From positions 2,294,001-2,358,000 of the forward strand of contig NZ_AP023175.1 in assembly GCF_013426895.1 (NCBI RefSeq): a stretch of 64,000 nucleotides of DNA. The letters are read 5' to 3'. The stretch's first letter is position 1; each line of letters opens with the position of its first letter. The position numbers and the translations under genes were made by a program. This DNA comes from Paraburkholderia largidicola. GTDB lineage: Bacteria > Pseudomonadota > Gammaproteobacteria > Burkholderiales > Burkholderiaceae. A model generated the notes under the pieces. That model made no database searches and had not been told where the DNA came from. It saw only the letters and a list, made by a program, of their open reading frames with translations. Shown piece by piece: positions 32,219 through 41,260 of the stretch.

Positions 32219-33523
32219 TCAAGCGTCCGGGACGCTGCGTCCGGTTGCAGTGGGATATGCTTGCCCGCGGTATCGATACGGGGGCCGTGCGTCAGGAACG
32301 CGGACCCGTGCGTATTCGGGATTCGTCACGCGCACGGAGCGCGAGGCGAGCAGCAGCGAAATCACGAGAGAAAGAATCAGAACGTTTGACGGCGAGACCA
32401 GCCGATGTTCCGTCGCGGCCATGACGAGGAGACATACGGACGAAATCTCGACGAAGCGGAATGCCGCGAAGTTCCTTCCGCCCTCGACCAGTGCGCTGCG
32501 CGCGGCGCCATCCTGGCTCCATTTGACGAGCTTCCAGTAAAAACCCAGCATCAGCGCGAGGCCTACCACGCCGGTTTCGGCAAGGAAGTTCAGATAGGAG
32601 TTGTGGGCGTGCGAATCACTGTGTTCGACGATGATGTCGGAAGGCACACCGAGTACGCCGAAATACGACACGACGTTGCGTATCTGGTCATCAAATGAGC
32701 CGAATCCCATGCCCACGATCGGGCTTTGGCGGAAATAGGCGAGTGCTCTTGGCCACAGCCATTCGTAGCGGATGTCCAGATTCGCGGTCTTGGCGTCCTG
32801 GTTCTGGATGCTGAAGGTGTAACCCATGTAGTCGACCGTGGAGCGCGTGTGATACATCGCCATCGCGAGGGACGCCACGACGAGGCATGAGATCAGCGTC
32901 GCGAGAATCACGCGTTTGCGTCCGAAGTACAGATACGGCAGCACCGCAAGGGCGCCTAACAGCGAGCCGCGGCTGTATGTCGAGAAGAGCATCAGTCCGT
33001 TTAGTGCGATCAGCGCGAGCATGATCCTGCTGCGCCGCTGGAGATAGCAGGCCACGCCGAGGCAGAACAGCATCGCGAGAAAGCCGCCCGCTGCATTGCG
33101 GGCAATGAAGAAGCTGCCGAAGCTGTCGTCGGGATGCTTGAAGATGCTGAGCAATCCGTTCTGTGCGAGATAAAGCGCGTACAGCGGAATATTGATGACA
33201 ACCGCGAACACGAAGAAGGCGCGGAGCAGCTTGTTCATATCCCAGCGATGCGCATACAGGCAACCGGCAAAAATGGGCGCATAGGCAATGAAGAAATTGC
33301 CGTCGCGCCGATAGAATTCGAATTCGGTCAGCGAGTGAGCGTTGTAGAGCAATGTCGACACGAGCGCGAATAGCGTAAATGCCGTTAAGGGCGCAATAAA
33401 AGACGGGTAGCTTCTGCCGAAAAAGCGCCACGCGCAGAAGATGATCGGCAAAAATCCCACTGCGCTAAGCGGAACCAGATTGGTAACCGTCAGGAATAGC
33501 GCCAATACCGATATGTAAGCCAT
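32219..33523 (-). CDS. wzy: Wzy-type polysaccharide polymerase / O-antigen ligase family protein
   Basis: About 434 residues with 10-12 hydrophobic helices. The large periplasmic loop and flanks carry ARNAAGGFLAMLFCLGV, TYSRGSLLGALAVLPYLYFG and the ligase/polymerase motif GFGSFDDQIRNV...EHSDSHAHNSYLNFLAETG, the O-antigen-ligase/Wzy (PF04932) hallmark with His in HSDSHAHN. ATG 33523 is selected since GAGAG lies upstream and the protein begins with a hydrophobic helix. It should polymerise the flipped repeat units. It is encoded against the main operon, with the PAP2 gene downstream. Symbol is by function. Confidence 0.82.
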   Translation of the reverse strand: MAYISVLALFLTVTNLVPLSAVGFLPIIFCAWRFFGRSYPSFIAPLTAFTLFALVSTLLYNAHSLTEFEFYRRDGNFFIAYAPIFAGCLYAHRWDMNKLLRAFFVFAVVINIPLYALYLAQNGLLSIFKHPDDSFGSFFIARNAAGGFLAMLFCLGVACYLQRRSRIMLALIALNGLMLFSTYSRGSLLGALAVLPYLYFGRKRVILATLISCLVVASLAMAMYHTRSTVDYMGYTFSIQNQDAKTANLDIRYEWLWPRALAYFRQSPIVGMGFGSFDDQIRNVVSYFGVLGVPSDIIVEHSDSHAHNSYLNFLAETGVVGLALMLGFYWKLVKWSQDGAARSALVEGGRNFAAFRFVEISSVCLLVMAATEHRLVSPSNVLILSLVISLLLASRSVRVTNPEYARVRVPDARPPYRYRGQAYPTATGRSVPDA

Positions 33524-34206
33524 TTCGACTCTCGCGAAGAATAGAGTTGCACGTCCGCTGGTGGAAGTGGCGCATGTCAATGATGGATGCGTTGTGATCC
33601 GACATTGCGCGCGGCGAGCGATCGGGTACGCCGATCAATCGCCAGAATGGAATTGCGACTTGCTATTGATGTGTGGTGTTCCCGTATCCGGGACTCATCG
33701 CGGCGTACGCCGTGTCAGACCGGATAGGAAGACGAATACCTTCTATGCACAACGTAACACGATTACCCCTGCATTTCCAAGCTCGAATCGCTTTTCAAGA
33801 AAGACAGGACCGCCAGATATTAGCCATTATCCGCAAGGCTCGGCGTGACTGGCCATAACATCAACCGTTCGCGCCAGAGATGCTGTATCGCAGCGTAACG
33901 TGTCTATCATCCATCTCAGGTCGAGTTGAATACGATGACTGCGCGTCATTCTCTACGCGGTTGCCGTGACTTCGATCTGTTCTTCATCTTGCAAGATTGC
34001 CGCAGCACGACGCGAGATGGGCGACTCTCATACGGATCGCCTTCCATTCGCGGCCGGTGCGATCAGCGGTCATCACAATCCCGCGTCAACACCCGAAAGA
34101 TTCGCGCGCAAGGTATGTAGATATCAATCCGGTGGTTGGGTCATATCGGCGTCGTCCAGACAGTCAAGGACGCTGAGGACCGGACTTCAATACCAGGGAG
34201 ATTGAA
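33524..34206. promoter_or_regulatory. Divergent regulatory region between wzy-type gene and manC
   Basis: About 680 bases with no supported gene. It contains CGTAACACG at 33753 and TAACGTGT at 33896-33903, similar to sites in the other leader regions of this locus. The manC ribosome site GGGAG is at 34196-34200. I looked for GG-N10-GC sigma-54 signatures and JUMPstart/ops elements and found none that convinced me. Confidence 0.4.
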
Positions 34207-35724
34207 GTGGATTCACGAATCATTCATATCGAACAACAGAACGCCGCCACTGCCGTTGCCGAAGTGGAAACGGGTTGTCGACGGCTCGTACAGGTCATTC
34301 TCGCAGGCGGATCGGGCACGCGGCTCTGGCCCGTATCGCGCGATCAATATCCGAAGCAGCTGATCGATGTGGTTGGCGATCAATCGCTGCTGCAGGCCAC
34401 GATGAAGCGCATGGACGGCTTCACGAAAACGTGGGACGTCGCATCCGAACCGGTAATTGTCTGCGGCGTCGAGCATTTCCATGCTACGTCCGGGCAGGCG
34501 CAGGAGTGTGGCGTGAAGCCGTGCGTCGTCGTCGAGCCGGCGCGGCGCGATACGGCGCCCGCGTTGACACTGGCCGCGCTGGCTGCCTGTGCCGACGGCG
34601 ACGATCCCATTCTCGTCGCGATGCCCGCGGATCACGCCATCGCAGACGTGCCCGCATTGCATCGGGCCATCGAACTCGCCGCGCTCCACGCGCAGGCGGG
34701 TGAAATCGCTACGCTGGGGGTCCCGCCGATCAGCGCCGACACAGGCTTCGGCTATATCCGTCTTGGCGCGCAAATGCAGGATGGTGCGCATCTTATCGAC
34801 CGCTTCGTCGAAAAGCCTGCGGCTGAGCTGGCCGCGCAATACGTCGCATCGGGCGGCTACTGGTGGAACAGCGGCATGTTCGTGGTGCGCGCTTCCGTAT
34901 GGCTTGCCGCGCTGAAAGTATTCCAGCCGGACATGCATGCGGCGTGCACGCAGGCCTACGCGGACGCCAAGCGGGACGACCTTCATATCGCGCCGGGTGC
35001 CGAGGCATTCGAACGCTGTCCGTCGGATTCGATCGACTACGCCGTCATGGAGCAACTCGGTAAGCCGAATTCGCCCTTTACGGCAGTGGTGGTGCCGCTC
35101 GAAGCCGGCTGGTCCGATCTCGGTTCATGGGATGCCGTGTGGCAGGCAATGGACAAGGACGAGTTCGGCAATGTGGCGGACGGCCGTGTGTTGATGGAAG
35201 GCGCAACGACGACTTATGCGCGCTCGCAGGGTGGCAGGCTCGTCGCTTGCGTAGGTACGAGCGATCTCGTCGTCGTCGAAACGGACGATGCCGTGCTCGT
35301 CGCGGATCGCTCGCATGTGCAGGACATCAAGGGGCTGGTGTCGCGTATCCGGCAGACGAAATCGCCGGAAGCCGACAACCATCGAAAAGTGCGGCGTCCG
35401 TGGGGCTTTTACGACTCCATCGATCACGGCGAGCGCTTTCAGGTCAAGCGCATCGTCGTGAGTCCAGGAGGTCGGCTCTCGTTGCAGATGCATCACCATC
35501 GCGCGGAGCACTGGATCGTCGTGTGCGGCACTGCGCTCGTGACGCGCGACGACGAACAGTTCCTGCTGACCGAGAACCAGTCGACCTATATTCCGATCGG
35601 CGTGCAGCACCGTCTCGAGAATCCCGGGCATGTGCCGCTGCAGATCATCGAGGTGCAATCCGGCGCGTATCTCGGCGAGGACGACATCGTGCGGTTCGAT
35701 GACAAATACGGCCGCTGTAATTGA
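34207..35724 (+). CDS. manC: Mannose-1-phosphate guanylyltransferase / mannose-6-phosphate isomerase
   Basis: 505 residues, starting at GTG 34207 with GGGAG 6 bases upstream. The N-terminal nucleotidyltransferase domain carries VILAGGSGTRLWPVSRDQYP (GTP site, about residues 31-50) and FVEKPAAELAAQYVASGGYW. From about residue 395 a cupin domain of the type II phosphomannose isomerase follows: VRRPWGFYDSIDHGERFQVK, LSLQMHHHRAEHWIVVCGTA (metal His) and YIPIGVQHRLENPGHVPLQI. It makes GDP-mannose, from which GDP-fucose or GDP-rhamnose may also derive. Length and order agree with ManC/BceA. It heads a short operon with the sugar-phosphate transferase. Confidence 0.93.
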   Translation: MDSRIIHIEQQNAATAVAEVETGCRRLVQVILAGGSGTRLWPVSRDQYPKQLIDVVGDQSLLQATMKRMDGFTKTWDVASEPVIVCGVEHFHATSGQAQECGVKPCVVVEPARRDTAPALTLAALAACADGDDPILVAMPADHAIADVPALHRAIELAALHAQAGEIATLGVPPISADTGFGYIRLGAQMQDGAHLIDRFVEKPAAELAAQYVASGGYWWNSGMFVVRASVWLAALKVFQPDMHAACTQAYADAKRDDLHIAPGAEAFERCPSDSIDYAVMEQLGKPNSPFTAVVVPLEAGWSDLGSWDAVWQAMDKDEFGNVADGRVLMEGATTTYARSQGGRLVACVGTSDLVVVETDDAVLVADRSHVQDIKGLVSRIRQTKSPEADNHRKVRRPWGFYDSIDHGERFQVKRIVVSPGGRLSLQMHHHRAEHWIVVCGTALVTRDDEQFLLTENQSTYIPIGVQHRLENPGHVPLQIIEVQSGAYLGEDDIVRFDDKYGRCN

Positions 35725-35764
35725 GCGGTCGCCGTAGACATGTGACTGGTTAAAGGGGTGTGTG

Positions 35765-37141
35765 ATGCGTGCATTGACAGGTCTGCTGGCGCGGCTATTC
35801 GACGTCGCGCTGATCGTGACGGGTGCGCTCGTGGCGTCGCAAATCCGCTTCGACGACGTTTCGCAGCGGGGTTTCTATCTCGCGTTCGTCGCGTTTGCCG
35901 CTGCGTTCTCGCTCGCCATATTCCCGGCCCTCGGCGTATATGAATCGTGGCGCGGGCGCTCGAAACGGGTATTGACGGGGCAAGTGGCATTAGGCTGGCT
36001 GATCGTGCAGGGATGCGCAATGGCCTTGATGTTCTCGCTGCATCGGATCGATATCGTGTCGCGTCTGTGGTTTGTTTACTGGACGGCGATTTCGGGCAGC
36101 GCGCTGATTGCGAGCCGTCTCATGCTGCATGGCGTAGTTGGACGCGCGCGCCATGCCGGACTGGATTTGCAGCCTGTTGCCATTGCTGCGTGTGGAGACC
36201 ACTACAACGACATCATTCGAAAAATGGATGATGCACCCGCATCCGGTTTCCGGCCGTGGGCGATCTACAATCTGCGGCCGGATTCCGAACCGGCTTCGAG
36301 CGTGCCGACTTTCTCCGAGCACAAGGCGTTTGCCCGATACGTGCGCGAGCAGAACATCGGCGAAGTATGGCTAGCGTTGCCGTTGACGGAAGAGCGCACG
36401 ATCCTGAAGCTCGTCGACGAGTTTCGCAATGATCTGATCAACATTCGTTTCATGCCGGATGTGCGCGCGCTTGCGCTATTCGAAGGAAGCGTGACGAGCG
36501 TACTGGATCAGCCGACGATCAATCTCGCCGCGTCGCCGCTGCCGCCGAACGCAATGGTCAAGAAAGATCTGTTCGATCGACTTTTCGCGCTATGTGCGTT
36601 GCTCGCCATTTCGCCGATTCTTCTCGGGTGCGCGATTGCCGTGAAGTTGAGTTCGCGGGGGCCGGTGTTCTTCAGGCAGCGACGCAAGGGCGCGGATGGC
36701 CGCGTGTTCAGGATTTACAAGTTCCGCACCATGCGCCTGCATCAGCAAAAGGCGGGCGTGCTCGAGCAGGCCAAGCGCGATGATCCGCGTATCACGCGCG
36801 TCGGCGCCTTTTTGCGGCGGACGAGTCTGGACGAATTGCCGCAGTTCTTCAATGTACTGTGCGGCGATATGTCGGTGGTTGGGCCGCGTCCGCATGCGCT
36901 GGAGCACGACGACCAGTATCAGCACATCGTGTCGGGTTATATCCACCGCTACCGGATCAAGCCTGGCATTACGGGCTGGGCGCAGATCAACGGATTCCGG
37001 GGCGAAACCGATCGCATCGAAAAGATGGAAGGGCGTGTCGAACACGATCTGTACTATCTGCGCAACTGGTCGTTCGCTCTGGATCTGCGGATCATCCTCG
37101 CGACCATCTTCAAAGGCATTGCTCATCAGAACGCGTATTGA
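35765..37141 (+). CDS. Undecaprenyl-phosphate glucose/galactose phosphotransferase (WcaJ/BceB type)
   Basis: 458-residue polyisoprenyl-phosphate hexose-1-phosphate transferase. ATG 35765 with AAAGGGG 7 bases upstream is preferred over the overlapping GTG 35762. Four N-terminal helices and a CoA-binding-like middle domain are followed from about residue 265 by the catalytic region: KKDLFDRLFALCALLAISPI, KLSSRGPVFFRQRRKGADGR, FRIYKFRTMR, SLDELPQFFNVLCGDMSVVG (with Asp-Glu) and KPGITGWAQINGFRGET. It starts the repeat unit by moving sugar-1-phosphate onto the lipid carrier. Glucose is the common donor, but galactose cannot be excluded. It completes the Wzx/Wzy pathway here. Confidence 0.92.
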   Translation: MRALTGLLARLFDVALIVTGALVASQIRFDDVSQRGFYLAFVAFAAAFSLAIFPALGVYESWRGRSKRVLTGQVALGWLIVQGCAMALMFSLHRIDIVSRLWFVYWTAISGSALIASRLMLHGVVGRARHAGLDLQPVAIAACGDHYNDIIRKMDDAPASGFRPWAIYNLRPDSEPASSVPTFSEHKAFARYVREQNIGEVWLALPLTEERTILKLVDEFRNDLINIRFMPDVRALALFEGSVTSVLDQPTINLAASPLPPNAMVKKDLFDRLFALCALLAISPILLGCAIAVKLSSRGPVFFRQRRKGADGRVFRIYKFRTMRLHQQKAGVLEQAKRDDPRITRVGAFLRRTSLDELPQFFNVLCGDMSVVGPRPHALEHDDQYQHIVSGYIHRYRIKPGITGWAQINGFRGETDRIEKMEGRVEHDLYYLRNWSFALDLRIILATIFKGIAHQNAY

Positions 37142-37244
37142 GCGCAGTTGCGTATTGCGCTTTTCGCGGTGGTGGAGGCCTCGTATTTTTCCCCCAATGC
37201 AAGCAGGAACGGCTCAACGCTTCGTTTGAGCAGGTGCACCATAC

Positions 37245-37664
37245 ATGACTCATGCAATTACGTTCAGGAAGTCTACGGTTCGCGCGCAACGCGCCCGGCC
37301 GCAAGACGATGATCGAACCTCGGTTCATCAGGAGCGCGTCTTGAGCGAGCAGCTTTGGTGCGTTCATATCGAAGGGCTGGACGACTTCGTCGCGGCCGTG
37401 TCGCGGGAAGCGGCCGAGCGGGAGGCAGCGGCGATCAACGCTTACCTCGACAGCGCGAAGGAGAACGGGCAGGCCGGGACGCGCCTCGTCCGCGCGTCGG
37501 CAACCGTGTGGCCATTTACGCCAGCGGGTCATGCGCGTTCGCTGGAAACCGACTGGCACGATCTGCAGCGCATGCCGCATCGCCAGACGCAAGTGCATCG
37601 ACCTGAAGGGTCGTTGTCGGCGCTGTTGCGGCGACTCAGGGCGTTCTTCAGCGGCGCGCGGTAA
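37245..37664 (+). CDS. Conserved hypothetical protein
   Basis: 139-residue soluble protein. The conserved-looking core runs from about residue 36: LSEQLWCVHIEGLDDFVAAV, then AAINAYLDSAKENG and RASATVWPFTPAGHARSLET, ending in a basic helix (LLRRLRAFFSGAR). The first 35 residues are Arg-rich and of poorer quality, so a start near TTG 37341 is possible. No family known to me; similar short proteins with the WCVHIEG...WPF pattern seem common in Burkholderiaceae. Stands alone between the exopolysaccharide genes and the His-domain lipoprotein. Confidence 0.6.
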   Translation: MTHAITFRKSTVRAQRARPQDDDRTSVHQERVLSEQLWCVHIEGLDDFVAAVSREAAEREAAAINAYLDSAKENGQAGTRLVRASATVWPFTPAGHARSLETDWHDLQRMPHRQTQVHRPEGSLSALLRRLRAFFSGAR

Positions 37665-37763
37665 GGCGGCCAGTACACGCGACGCTCGCTCGCCCAGTTA
37701 CCCAGGCAATCACGAGATGCCGTGCAACGGCACGTTACTTACATTACATAGGTGGAGATAGAC

Positions 37764-38927
37764 ATGTCGTACGGCATCGTTTCACGGATCGTCGCGGTTG
37801 GCGCCATTCTGATGTTGGCGAGTTGCGGCGGAGGAGGCGGTGGACCGAGCACCTCGCCGGGCGCGCCAGCCGCGAATACGAGCCAGCCGACGCTGGCGAA
37901 CGCGACCGCGCTCGTCGACGGCAGCAAGGTCGGCGACGATTATTGGCCCGCAGGCCCGACGCAGACGGGCGGCACGGGTCAGCCTGTCAGCGGCCTGAAT
38001 TGCGGCGCACGTGGCAACGTCTACACCTACTCGCACCTGTCGATCTATCTGAACGGCAGGCCGCTGGCATTGCCCGCGAACATCGGCACGGTCGCGCCGA
38101 CGATGGCCGCGCAAACGGGTTGCGCGTATCCGGTACACACGGATGACGAAACGGGCAAGATCCGCATGGACGCGAGTTCGAACGCGTCGTACACGCTCGG
38201 CCAGTTCTTCGCGATCTGGGGTCAGCCGCTGACGACGACGAACGTCGCAGGGCTGACGTCGGCCCCAATCACCATCTACGTCAACAACGGCGGCCAGCTC
38301 AGCAAATATACGGGCGATCCCGCCAGTCTCGTGCTGCCTGCGCACGGCGAAGTGTCGATAGAAATCGGCTCGCCGGTCGGACAGATTCCCACGTTCAGCT
38401 GGACCGATCCGCCTTCTTTCGATCCGAACCAGACGGTGCTGGCATACGGCGGCACGGTCGGCACCGCGCACTGGCAGAACGGCAACACGTCGACGGGCGG
38501 CACGGGCGCCGATGTCGATGGGCTCGTCTGCGCGTCGGGTATGGCCGAGACGTACCACGTGCACGCGCATCTGGCGATCGTCAGCGACGGTCAATGGCTG
38601 GCGTTGCCCGCGAACGTCGGTATTGTCTCGCAGTGCAACTACGAGATGCACACCCACGATTCGACGGGGATCATCCACATCGAAACGCCAAATATGAAGA
38701 CCTTCACGCTCGGCCAGTTCTTCGATATCTGGGGGCAAACGTTATCGGGCACGAACGTCGCGGGCGTGACGGGCACGGTAGTCGCCTACATCAATGACAA
38801 TGGCGACGTGCGGCGCTATGAAGGTGATTTGCGCAATATCGAGTTGATCTCGCACCGGGATATCACGCTGCAGATCGGCAAGCCGGTGAATACACTGGCG
38901 ACGTACTCCTGGTACGAGCCGCAATAG
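37764..38927 (+). CDS. Lipoprotein with two tandem His-rich (HxH / HTHD) domains
   Basis: 387-residue lipoprotein; start ATG 37764 with GGAG 6 bases upstream. The signal ends in ILMLASC, so it is lipidated, and a Gly/Ser/Pro linker follows. Two homologous domains of about 155-165 residues are present. The second (about 222-385) has YHVHAHLAIVSDGQWLALPA, EMHTHDSTGIIHIE and TLGQFFDIWGQTLSG; its HxH, HTHD and IHIE elements look like a metal site. The first (about 62-215) keeps the frame (YSHLSIYLNGRPLALPANIG, TLGQFFAIWGQPLT) but has VHTDDETGKIRMD, so several His are lost. Secreted proteins with this domain are known only as hypothetical. Function unknown; metal binding is inferred. Confidence 0.72.
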   Translation: MSYGIVSRIVAVGAILMLASCGGGGGGPSTSPGAPAANTSQPTLANATALVDGSKVGDDYWPAGPTQTGGTGQPVSGLNCGARGNVYTYSHLSIYLNGRPLALPANIGTVAPTMAAQTGCAYPVHTDDETGKIRMDASSNASYTLGQFFAIWGQPLTTTNVAGLTSAPITIYVNNGGQLSKYTGDPASLVLPAHGEVSIEIGSPVGQIPTFSWTDPPSFDPNQTVLAYGGTVGTAHWQNGNTSTGGTGADVDGLVCASGMAETYHVHAHLAIVSDGQWLALPANVGIVSQCNYEMHTHDSTGIIHIETPNMKTFTLGQFFDIWGQTLSGTNVAGVTGTVVAYINDNGDVRRYEGDLRNIELISHRDITLQIGKPVNTLATYSWYEPQ

Positions 38928-39462
38928 AAGGTAGATTTCAGCAAGTGTCCGATATGGGCCGCGATATGCGTACGCATCGAGCGTCGTGTTTCGCGGCCCA
39001 TTTTTGCTTCCATCCCGCCACGCGGCATCGGCGTGTCATTCAGTGCTTCGTTAAAGGCATCGTCTCGCCAGGACTGAATTCTGTTGGGCGTCGTCGCACA
39101 TCAAGATAAACAACCGTTGGCGATAAGCCGACAACACGACGCGCTCCGAGTCGAATGGATTCGCTTTTCAATGCAGCAATTCTGTTTGTTTTCAACCACC
39201 TGACGGCAACTCGCGGCAAACGTAGCCCGGCTGGCACAACCCCTGCATTGGTAGCCGCGGGCACAACGACGGCCAGTCTGGCCAGGCCGCCACGGCGTCA
39301 ACAGCATTGCTCAGTTTTCTGGAAAGTGTTGTTCGTTTGAGCCTCTTTGGCAGCGTGCCGCACGACGGCCCTGCACATCGTCCCATCAACCTTGAACACG
39401 ACACGACGCAATGGACATCGTCCTTGCGCGTCGATCCGTTCATTGATTTAATTGGAGTCCTT
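38928..39462. other. Intergenic stretch between lipoprotein and small secreted protein
   Basis: About 535 bases. The left end holds the terminator at 38954-39005; the right end holds the promoter and GGAG ribosome site of the small secreted protein. Short frames here have no protein character. No repeat seen. Confidence 0.45.
38954..39005 (+). terminator. Rho-independent terminator of the His-domain lipoprotein gene
   Basis: 11-bp stem ATGGGCCGCGA / TCGCGGCCCAT, with a 26-base loop that itself contains the palindrome ATGCGTACGCAT, directly followed by a run of five T. It begins 27 bases after the stop codon. Confidence 0.75.
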
Positions 39463-39744
39463 ATGAAATCGAAACTCATCGTTACTTTGCTCATCGCAAG
39501 CTCGGCGTCGCTGGCGGCATCCGCTTTCGCAAGCGGCTACGGTCCTGCGCCTTACTATAGCCCGGACGTCGGCGCGCCGGCTTCGCAGGCTGGCCAAAGC
39601 GCTCAGACACTGGCCGCAGAAGCCGCCAGGGGCAACATGGTGGACGAACAGCGCGCCGGCGTCGGCGGCGACGAATCGATGACCACGCAGTCGGGCCGCC
39701 GCGCGCCTGCCGATAGCCAGGGTCCGGTCTATCGCGGAAGCTGA
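39463..39744 (+). CDS. Small secreted hypothetical protein
   Basis: 93-residue protein beginning MKSKLIVTLLIASSASLAAS with signal-peptidase site near ASAFAS-GYG. The mature part (about 70 residues) is Gly/Ala/Ser/Gln-rich with no Cys and no motif. Start ATG 39463 has GGAG 5 bases upstream. Burkholderiaceae carry many small exported proteins of this build with unknown role. Its 3' end overlaps the 3' end of the convergent CHASE2 gene by 16 bases. Confidence 0.7.
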   Translation: MKSKLIVTLLIASSASLAASAFASGYGPAPYYSPDVGAPASQAGQSAQTLAAEAARGNMVDEQRAGVGGDESMTTQSGRRAPADSQGPVYRGS

Positions 39745-41207
39745 TCGGCAGATCGCGGAGCGCTGGCTCGCCGGCGCTTCGCTTCGCGCCGGGTTTGCAC
39801 GCCGAGGTCGAGCAATGCGGTCGAAAAGAAGCAGCCCATCACCGCAGACAGGATGATGAAAATCGACGCTGCGTCGACGAGCAGGCCGAAGTACTTGAAC
39901 AGCAGCAGACAGCTCGCGAGCAACAGCAGGTTGAGCAGCAAGCCAAGGACCGCGGACGCCTTCGGTACGGCTCGCACGAATGCCGCAAGACGCGAATCGC
40001 TATGCGGCAGATACCAGATGATCAGAATCCCGAACGCGAGGACGAAGATCGTCTCGGCCCACTTGAGCCACACAGGGCGGCGCAGGAAGCGCCCGTCGAA
40101 AATCGTCTCGATGATCTGCGCCTGAATCTCGATGCCCGGCACCAGTTCGCCTAGCGCAGTCGTGCGCATGTCGGTGTTGCCCGTTCCCGTCAGCCCGACC
40201 AGCACCAGCTTGTTATGAAAGCGGCCGGGATCGACCTGGCCTTGCAGGACGTCGCGTGCGGAGACGTAACGTTGCTGTGTCGAGCGCATCGACGCGAAAT
40301 GCAGCCAGATGTCGCCGTCGGGCTGCGTCGGCACCTCCACATCCGCGACGCCGACCGATTCCATGCCCGTGGTATTCGCATACACATCGACGGCCGCCGA
40401 GCCCGTGACGACGCGCAGTATCTCGATGGGCATGCACGGCACCAGCTTGTCGCCCAACCCAAGGATGAGGGGAATGCGCCGGACGGTGCCCTGTTCGAGC
40501 GCGACGTTCAGCATCGCCTGCCCGTGCGCCGCCGCCTGCAATTCCGGCAGGCTCGCAAGCACGTAGTTGTACCGCTTCACCCGGTTCAGCGGATCGACGC
40601 CATGCACGAGAATCGGCGCGCTGCGCAGGTCGGTGCTGGTGTCGAACGCGGCCTGATCGACGGCGGCGGCGCCGAGTATCGAAGGCGCCGCGCGCAGCGA
40701 GTTCGCGAGCGTGGTCTCGTGGCGGGGCAGCGCACGCAAGCCGGCCGCGAGCGCGGCGGCCGAGTCGGGCAGGTTGTCGGCCACCTTGTCGGGCGAGGTC
40801 TGATCGGCCTCGGGCATGTAGATGTCGAGGCCGATTGCCAGCGGCTTTTGCGCCGCGATCGCATCGACGAGATTGGCCAGCCGGTTGCGTGGCCACGGCC
40901 ATTGACCGATAGCCGCGAGCGTCCTGTCGTCGATGGCGACGATGGTCACGGGCTGCGAGGCGGGAACGCGCGGGAAACGGCGCTGGTAGTGATCGAACAG
41001 CAGTTGCCGCGCCGTGCCGAACGTGTCGGGCACCATGTCGTCGAGCTTGTCGAGCAGCGCCGGTCGCGGAATGACGCCGGGCGATTCGCTGTACAGGTTG
41101 AGCAGACTCAGGCCGAGCAGCACCGCGAGCGCGACGGGGCGTCCTTGCCCCGCCCTCATCAGCTTCATGAAAAACGTCAGCCATGAGTAATCGCGAAAGC
41201 GTTTCAT
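39729..41207 (-). CDS. CHASE2-domain membrane sensor protein without output domain
   Basis: 492 residues. One N-terminal helix (PVALAVLLGLSLLNLYS), then a periplasmic CHASE2 domain of about 330 residues: PVTIVAIDDRTLAAIGQWPW, AIGLDIYMPEADQTS, and HNKLVLVGLTGTGNTDMRTT, followed by GELVPGIEIQAQIIETIFDG, all family hallmarks. Three further helices close the chain (ETIFVLAFGILIIWYLP, VLGLLLNLLLLASCLLLFKY, DAASIFIILSAVMGCFFSTA). CHASE2 proteins usually end in a cyclase, kinase or GGDEF domain; here only a short basic tail follows, so it must signal through a partner. It is third in an operon after FecR-like and OmpA-like genes. Confidence 0.88.
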   Translation of the reverse strand: MKRFRDYSWLTFFMKLMRAGQGRPVALAVLLGLSLLNLYSESPGVIPRPALLDKLDDMVPDTFGTARQLLFDHYQRRFPRVPASQPVTIVAIDDRTLAAIGQWPWPRNRLANLVDAIAAQKPLAIGLDIYMPEADQTSPDKVADNLPDSAAALAAGLRALPRHETTLANSLRAAPSILGAAAVDQAAFDTSTDLRSAPILVHGVDPLNRVKRYNYVLASLPELQAAAHGQAMLNVALEQGTVRRIPLILGLGDKLVPCMPIEILRVVTGSAAVDVYANTTGMESVGVADVEVPTQPDGDIWLHFASMRSTQQRYVSARDVLQGQVDPGRFHNKLVLVGLTGTGNTDMRTTALGELVPGIEIQAQIIETIFDGRFLRRPVWLKWAETIFVLAFGILIIWYLPHSDSRLAAFVRAVPKASAVLGLLLNLLLLASCLLLFKYFGLLVDAASIFIILSAVMGCFFSTALLDLGVQTRREAKRRRASAPRSADQLPR

Positions 41208-41260
41208 GTCGGCAGCGGCAGGTCAGTGCCCGGTACGGGCGCAGTGACGGATCACCCGGA

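Noticed and set aside
33524..34206. Possible sigma-54 promoter or JUMPstart element before manC
   Set aside because: Looked for GG-N10-GC with the usual flanks and for ops-like sequence; nothing matched well enough.
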